Below the pieces are notes generated by a model. That model was given only the letters and a program-made list of their open reading frames with translations, did no database searches and was not told the DNA's origin. Positions 59,898 to 64,000 of a stretch of DNA of 64,000 nucleotides are shown piece after piece. The stretch is from Chitinophagales bacterium. GTDB lineage: Bacteria; Bacteroidota; Bacteroidia; Chitinophagales; CAIOSU01. Each line of letters opens with the position of its first letter. Within the stretch, counting starts at the first letter, position 1. The stretch spans positions 890,591 to 954,590 of the forward strand of contig BPHB01000001.1 in NCBI GenBank assembly GCA_026003335.1, written 5' to 3'. Position numbers and translations under genes: made by a program.

Positions 59898-60668
59898 TTA
59901 GCTGCTGCCCAGAAAAGTTTGAACCGCTAGAAGCAGTTTTTCTGGCGCTTCGGCATGAACCCAGTGGCCTGCTTCCGGAATCGTGATAATCTGCACTCGC
60001 TTAAATAATTGCTCAAACAGGGGTAGATCGCGTGCTTCATCCACATAGTCAGAGCGGCCACCCCGGATAACCAAAGTATCCACGTCCACAGGCACATCAG
60101 CCCGAACCGGAGCATTAATGTTGGAGTAATTTGCAAGCAATGCATGAAGGTTAAATTTCCAGCGAAAGCCGCCTTCGGGCATTCTATCCAGGTTTTTGAG
60201 TAAAAACTGGCGTACTTCCTGCTGAGGAATATATTTAGCCAGGAGGGTATCCGCTTCCTCACGGGTTTTGAGGTCTGATGGATGGAGAGAGGAAAGCGCC
60301 CGGAGAATATGCTCATGTCTGTCAGGGTAAACGCGAGGACTAATGTCCACCACCACCAGCTTGATCAACCTTTCCGGATACTTCAAGGCAAAAGTCATAG
60401 CTGCTTTTCCGCCCATAGAGTGTCCTATCATATGAGCCCGTGTGAGATTATGTGTTTCAAAAAATTCAAGTAGGTCATCTGCCATTTCAGGATAACTATG
60501 AACCTGGCTATGAGGCGATTTTCCATGATTGCGTAAATCCACCGCAATCACGTGAAAGGCGGTAGCCAGTTTGCGGGAAAAGGTTTGCCAGTTATCAAGT
60601 GAACCGAAAAGACCGTGGAGTATGATAACCGGTGTGCCTTGTCCGAATGATTTATAGTGCAGTTGCAT
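59898..60668 (-). CDS. Alpha/beta hydrolase, YbfF-like esterase
   Basis: The roughly 256-residue protein shows ILHGLFGSLDNWQTFS, DLRNHGKSPHS, the nucleophile elbow IGHSMGGKAAMTFAL with serine, and a histidine in AGHWVHAEAPEKLL; an aspartate lies in the RGGRSDYVDE region. The motifs match the YbfF-type acyl-CoA/ester hydrolases. ATG at 60668 overlaps the TGA of the DUF58 gene by one base (TGATG); a GTG at 60671 is the alternative. This coupling puts it in the trxA/DUF58 transcript. Confidence 0.88.
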   Translation of the reverse strand: MQLHYKSFGQGTPVIILHGLFGSLDNWQTFSRKLATAFHVIAVDLRNHGKSPHSQVHSYPEMADDLLEFFETHNLTRAHMIGHSMGGKAAMTFALKYPERLIKLVVVDISPRVYPDRHEHILRALSSLHPSDLKTREEADTLLAKYIPQQEVRQFLLKNLDRMPEGGFRWKFNLHALLANYSNINAPVRADVPVDVDTLVIRGGRSDYVDEARDLPLFEQLFKRVQIITIPEAGHWVHAEAPEKLLLAVQTFLGSS

Positions 60669-61582
60669 CACATCATCTTAGCCCTTCGTGTAAGATAGGG
60701 CAACAAAATCTGCATATAATCACGGGAGATATCCGCTTCCACAAAATCAATTTTATATTGGCCGCAACGGAGCATGAGTTCTTTTTTATAGCGTTGCATC
60801 TGACGGGTGTAATATTCTTTCACCTCTCCGGCCCGTAGTTTGATTTTCTCATTTGTCTCCATATCCACAAACACATAGGGCCTGTTTTCAAATTCAAAGT
60901 CTAGCTCGCTGCGTGTATCTGTAACATGAAAAAGCACGACCTCATGGCGTGCGTATTTGAGATGTTGTAAAGCGGAAAACAATTCGGCCTCGCTTTCCAT
61001 ATTATCAAACATGTCACTGAAAATTATCACCAGGGAGCGCTTGGGGATATGATCGGCTATTTGATGAAGACAGGCAGCGGCCGCAGTTGTCTTTGTGCCA
61101 GGCCCGGAGGCCAGCAACCTTTCCAAATGTGTCATCAGGAGTTTATGATGTATGCTGGTAGAGCGGGCTTGGGTATGTACTTCCAGTTGATTATCAAAAA
61201 TGGATAACCCCACGGCATCTCTCTGTTTCCGCATCAGATACATCAGCGCAGCTGCGCTGACCACTGAAAACCGGATTTTGTTATTCGGGCTTCCCTTAGG
61301 GTAATACATGGATGACGAAGCATCCAGAACAAGCTGGCAGCGCAGGTTGGTTTCTTCTTCAAACCTTTTGACAAAAAGCTTGTCAGTTCGGGCATAGACC
61401 TTCCAATCGATGTCTTTTACCGATTCGCCAGAGTTGTAGAGGCGATGTTCGGCAAACTCTACTGAAAACCCATGATAAGGGCTTTTATGGAGCCCAATAA
61501 TGAAACCTTCCACTACCTGGCGGGCAATGAACTCCAGGTTATCCAGCCGGTGGAGGTCTTCGGGGTTTTGAATGGCAGCCAA
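60668..61582 (-). CDS. DUF58 domain protein
   Basis: DUF58 proteins have a von Willebrand-like region and often travel with MoxR ATPases. The product shows IARQVVEGFIIGLHKSPYHG, FSVEFAEHRLYNSGESVKDI, DWKVYARTDKLFVKRFEEET, the metal-site-like VLDASSSMYY, and VIIFSDMFDNMESEAEL. No MoxR gene is seen here. A TTG at 61582 (giving about 304 residues) begins AAIQNPEDLHRLDNLEF, the family N-terminus. An ATG at 61642 would overlap trxA by 50 bp. It lies between trxA and the hydrolase, coupled to both. Confidence 0.85.
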   Translation of the reverse strand: MAAIQNPEDLHRLDNLEFIARQVVEGFIIGLHKSPYHGFSVEFAEHRLYNSGESVKDIDWKVYARTDKLFVKRFEEETNLRCQLVLDASSSMYYPKGSPNNKIRFSVVSAAALMYLMRKQRDAVGLSIFDNQLEVHTQARSTSIHHKLLMTHLERLLASGPGTKTTAAAACLHQIADHIPKRSLVIIFSDMFDNMESEAELFSALQHLKYARHEVVLFHVTDTRSELDFEFENRPYVFVDMETNEKIKLRAGEVKEYYTRQMQRYKKELMLRCGQYKIDFVEADISRDYMQILLPYLTRRAKMM

Positions 61583-61592
61583 GCAAACAGGA

Positions 61593-61910
61593 TTACAGGT
61601 GAGCCTTGAGCTTGGCTTCCAGAACGCTCTTGGGAACAGCACCTACCTGCTTATCCACGATTTGTCCGTTTTTAATAAATAAGAGAGTAGGTATGTTCCG
61701 TATACCGTAACGAGTAGTTACCTCTGGATTTTCATCTACATTCACTTTGCCGATAATTGCCCTGCCTTCATACTCTTTGGATAATTCGTCCACAATTGGA
61801 GCGATGGCGCGGCAGGGGCCGCACCACTCAGCCCAAAAATCAAGGAGGGACAACTTATCAGACTTCAGGACTTCATTTTCAAAGTTGGCATCCGTTACTT
61901 CTAAAGGCAT
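61593..61910 (-). CDS. trxA: Thioredoxin
   Basis: Thioredoxin of 105 residues with the redox motif in [14 protein letters not shown] (WCGPC), the cis-proline region [14 protein letters not shown] and the following strand [20 protein letters not shown]. It reduces disulfides in cytoplasmic proteins. It is the first gene of a probable trxA-DUF58-hydrolase transcript, 11 bp before the DUF58 start. Confidence 0.97.
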   Translation of the reverse strand: MPLEVTDANFENEVLKSDKLSLLDFWAEWCGPCRAIAPIVDELSKEYEGRAIIGKVNVDENPEVTTRYGIRNIPTLLFIKNGQIVDKQVGAVPKSVLEAKLKAHL

Positions 61911-62028
61911 AAAACATCAGGTTTAGAATTTGAAAAATAGGTGACAGCAAATTTAACAATAACCCTGCGGAATAGTTCCAGCAAGGTGTGTGGGTTTTTA
62001 CCGGCCTTCAGGCAAGGGAATATCCCCT

Positions 62029-64000
62029 TTATTCGGTATTGAGCTTTAAATCCACATACTCATAATCTTCCAGAGAAGCGATGAGCTCGTTGTTCAGATC
62101 CACCTTATACTTCTGGGACAACAGCTCTACGTTGTAAGCATCTTTGCGATTCACCAGATGCACTTTGAGCGGATACCTACCGGGGTATGCACAGCATATC
62201 CGCTCCAGATCGTCAATAAAATGCCGGTCAACTTCTTCAAAAGGTATCTGAAGAGTAAGCCCTTTTGAATATCGTTCCCTGACTTCCGACAGTGGCATGA
62301 TAGCGGTGATGCGTATCTCATTGGCTTTTCTCCACTCATTATATTGAAAGATGCCTTTCACCAGCACCAGCAGACCGGTTTCTATCAGATGTTTAAAGCG
62401 CAGATAATCTTCTTCACGATATACGCCCAGTTCGCATGAGCCTGAGTAATCTTCCAGGGTGAAGATTCCTATGTCCGTGCCACTCCGGGATGGGCGATGC
62501 ACCGCTTTGGTTATAATGCCCGCCAACGATACCTCCTGACCCATGGGCTTCATCTTTTCTATATCAGCGATGTGGGTGTGGGCAAATGTCTTTACTTCAA
62601 GACGATAAGTGTCCAATGGGTGGGCGGAAAGGTATATGCCGATGTATTCTTTTTCCAGCTTGAGCTCCTGAACAAGTGGCCATGGGGTTACTTCGGGCAT
62701 TGGTGGCTCCTGAAAGGCAGTGGCTATGGGCATCTCAGAAAACAGCGTGTTTTGTGCCGCGGTGCTGTTTTTTTGTACTTGCCCGCCAAAACGAATAGCT
62801 TTTTCAATAACGGTGATTTTTTCATCAGGAAGCTCCTGGAAATAAACCGAGCGCGGATAGCCAAAACAGTCAAACGCTCCGGCATAGGCAAGACTTTCAA
62901 ATGTCTTTTTGTTTACACTTCTGAGGTTTACCCGTCTGGCGAAATCAAAAATGCTCTTATAAGGCCCGTTTTCATTGCGCTCCCTGACTATCTCTTTCAC
63001 GGCTGACTCTCCCACGCCCTTAATAGCCGATAACGATATACGGATTTGACCGGCTTGATTGACTGTAAATTGCACATCGCTTTCATTTACATCCGGACCC
63101 AACACCTGTAATTTCATCCGTCTGCATTCTTTCAGGAAAAAGTTGATCTTACTGATATTTTGCATGTTGTGTGATAAGACCGAAGCCATATATTCTGCCG
63201 GGTAATTGGCTTTCAGATAGGCTGTCTGGTAAGCCAGTAAGGCGTAACATGTGGAATGGGATTTATTAAATCCATATTCGGCAAATGCTTTCCAGTCATT
63301 CCAGATCTTTTCACTCACCTTGCGGTCATAGCCATTTTTCTGCATACCCTCCATAAACCGCTCATACATCTTGTCCAGCTCTTCTTTCTTTTTTTTGCCC
63401 ATTGCTTTACGCAATATGTCTGCTTCGCCCTTAGTGAATCCGGCCAGTTTTTGGGATAGTAGCATCACCTGTTCCTGATACACCGTGATGCCATATGTTT
63501 CCCGAAGTATTTCTTCCATTTCAGGGAGGTCATATTCAATAGGTTTACGGCCATGTTTGCATGCAATAAAATCAGGAATATATTTCATCGGACCCGGCCG
63601 ATAGAGGGCATTCATAGCAATAAGGTCTTCAAATTTATCGGGCTGGAGTTCTTTCAGATATTTCTGCATGCCCGGACTTTCAAACTGAAAGGTGGCATTG
63701 GTTGCCCCTTTTTGATAGAGTTCAAAGGTTTTCGGATCATCCAGAGGAATTTTATCTATGTCTATGCGAATACCTCTCTTTTTCCATATCAGTTCAAGGG
63801 TATCACGGATATCCGAAAGTGTTTTTAGCCCCAGAAAATCCATCTTAAGCACTCCAGCATCTTCAATGACTTTTCCCTCATACTGTGTAACAAGCAGGTT
63901 AGAGTCCTTAGCAGTACATACCGGTATGATTTCCATCAAATCTTTCGGGGCAATGATGATCCCGGCAGCATGTATACCCGTTCCGCGGACGGATCCTTCC
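62029..64000 (-). CDS. dnaE: DNA polymerase III alpha subunit, C-terminal part (cut by window edge)
   Basis: The minus strand is open to the right edge. The first visible residues read RGTGIHAAGIIIAPKDL, which places the cut within the palm. Then MKMDFLGLKTLSDIRDTL, ATFQFESPGMQKYLKEL, MNALYRPGPMKYIPDFI, YGITVYQEQVMLLSQKLAG, the helix-hairpin-helix region SLSAIKGVGESAVKEIV and the OB-fold VSLAGIITKAVHRPS follow. This is the replicative DNA polymerase. The 3' end is normal, so the gene is complete on that side. Its PHP domain and the rest of the N-terminal half are outside the window. Confidence 0.96.
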   Translation of the reverse strand, partial: EGSVRGTGIHAAGIIIAPKDLMEIIPVCTAKDSNLLVTQYEGKVIEDAGVLKMDFLGLKTLSDIRDTLELIWKKRGIRIDIDKIPLDDPKTFELYQKGATNATFQFESPGMQKYLKELQPDKFEDLIAMNALYRPGPMKYIPDFIACKHGRKPIEYDLPEMEEILRETYGITVYQEQVMLLSQKLAGFTKGEADILRKAMGKKKKEELDKMYERFMEGMQKNGYDRKVSEKIWNDWKAFAEYGFNKSHSTCYALLAYQTAYLKANYPAEYMASVLSHNMQNISKINFFLKECRRMKLQVLGPDVNESDVQFTVNQAGQIRISLSAIKGVGESAVKEIVRERNENGPYKSIFDFARRVNLRSVNKKTFESLAYAGAFDCFGYPRSVYFQELPDEKITVIEKAIRFGGQVQKNSTAAQNTLFSEMPIATAFQEPPMPEVTPWPLVQELKLEKEYIGIYLSAHPLDTYRLEVKTFAHTHIADIEKMKPMGQEVSLAGIITKAVHRPSRSGTDIGIFTLEDYSGSCELGVYREEDYLRFKHLIETGLLVLVKGIFQYNEWRKANEIRITAIMPLSEVRERYSKGLTLQIPFEEVDRHFIDDLERICCAYPGRYPLKVHLVNRKDAYNVELLSQKYKVDLNNELIASLEDYEYVDLKLNTE

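Overview
The window looks like chromosomal DNA from a free-living Bacteroidota (Bacteroidetes) bacterium. At least six secreted proteins end in a type IX secretion (T9SS) sorting domain, with a typical NP-rich start and a KKLI/RKVVYKN-like basic end. Several genes are preceded by the Bacteroidota -7 promoter box TAnnTTTG, often only a few bases before the start codon. purM, deoxyhypusine synthase-like and DUF58 genes are also of the Bacteroidota type. The sequence is mostly a housekeeping mosaic without phage, integron, CRISPR or intact insertion sequence. Both ends cut genes: a NupC-type nucleoside transporter on the left and dnaE on the right.

Layout. 1-7.3 kb: nucleoside transporter, panB, a T9SS M1 peptidase, a 3-hydroxyacyl-CoA dehydrogenase, a small T9SS protein, a frameshifted purM and a lipoprotein. 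7.4-11.8 kb: EGF-like lipoprotein, GDPD phosphodiesterase, bioA and an AtoE-type transporter, all on the minus strand. 11.9-15.6 kb: tRNA-Met, a frameshifted T9SS protein, a decayed stretch with a T9SS remnant, and tRNA-Leu. 15.6-25.4 kb: two glycosyltransferases, tRNA-Gly, a minus-strand glmM/cysteine desulfurase/ornithine aminotransferase cluster, then methyltransferase-PAP2, enoyl-CoA hydratase and a radical SAM protein. 25.4-29.9 kb: a T9SS protein, a second crotonase and a secreted glycoside hydrolase. 29.9-33.9 kb: a minus-strand sulfur cluster (TauE exporter, persulfide dioxygenase-rhodanese fusion, two YeeE-type half-transporters) behind a Nudix gene, divergent from pyrE. 34.5-39 kb: lipoprotein, deoxyhypusine synthase-like enzyme and the TrkH/TrkA potassium system. 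39-42 kb: an MbnP-like protein with two diheme MauG/MbnH-type enzymes. 42.2-44.8 kb: a secreted protein, a QTMAN-like glycosyltransferase, an unidentified tRNA-like RNA gene and an Lrp/AsnC regulator. 45-57.7 kb: a T9SS alpha/beta hydrolase and a 3708-residue mosaic T9SS protein. 57.8-64 kb: MsbA-like ABC exporter, a hidden 51-residue membrane protein, the trxA/DUF58/hydrolase cluster and dnaE.

The observations most worth following up are: (i) a stand-alone tRNA-like RNA of about 140 nt at 43991-44130 (minus) with its own promoter and terminator, convergent with a tRNA-queuosine mannosyltransferase homologue; (ii) the MbnP-MauG-MauG cluster, which suggests protein tryptophan oxidation outside a methanobactin operon; (iii) the sulfur/persulfide cluster containing a rhodanese domain that has lost its cysteine; (iv) the giant modular surface protein with recently duplicated cysteine-rich cassettes. 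Two genes, one of them the usually indispensable purM, are broken by single frameshifts, so assembly indels should be ruled out before calling them pseudogenes.
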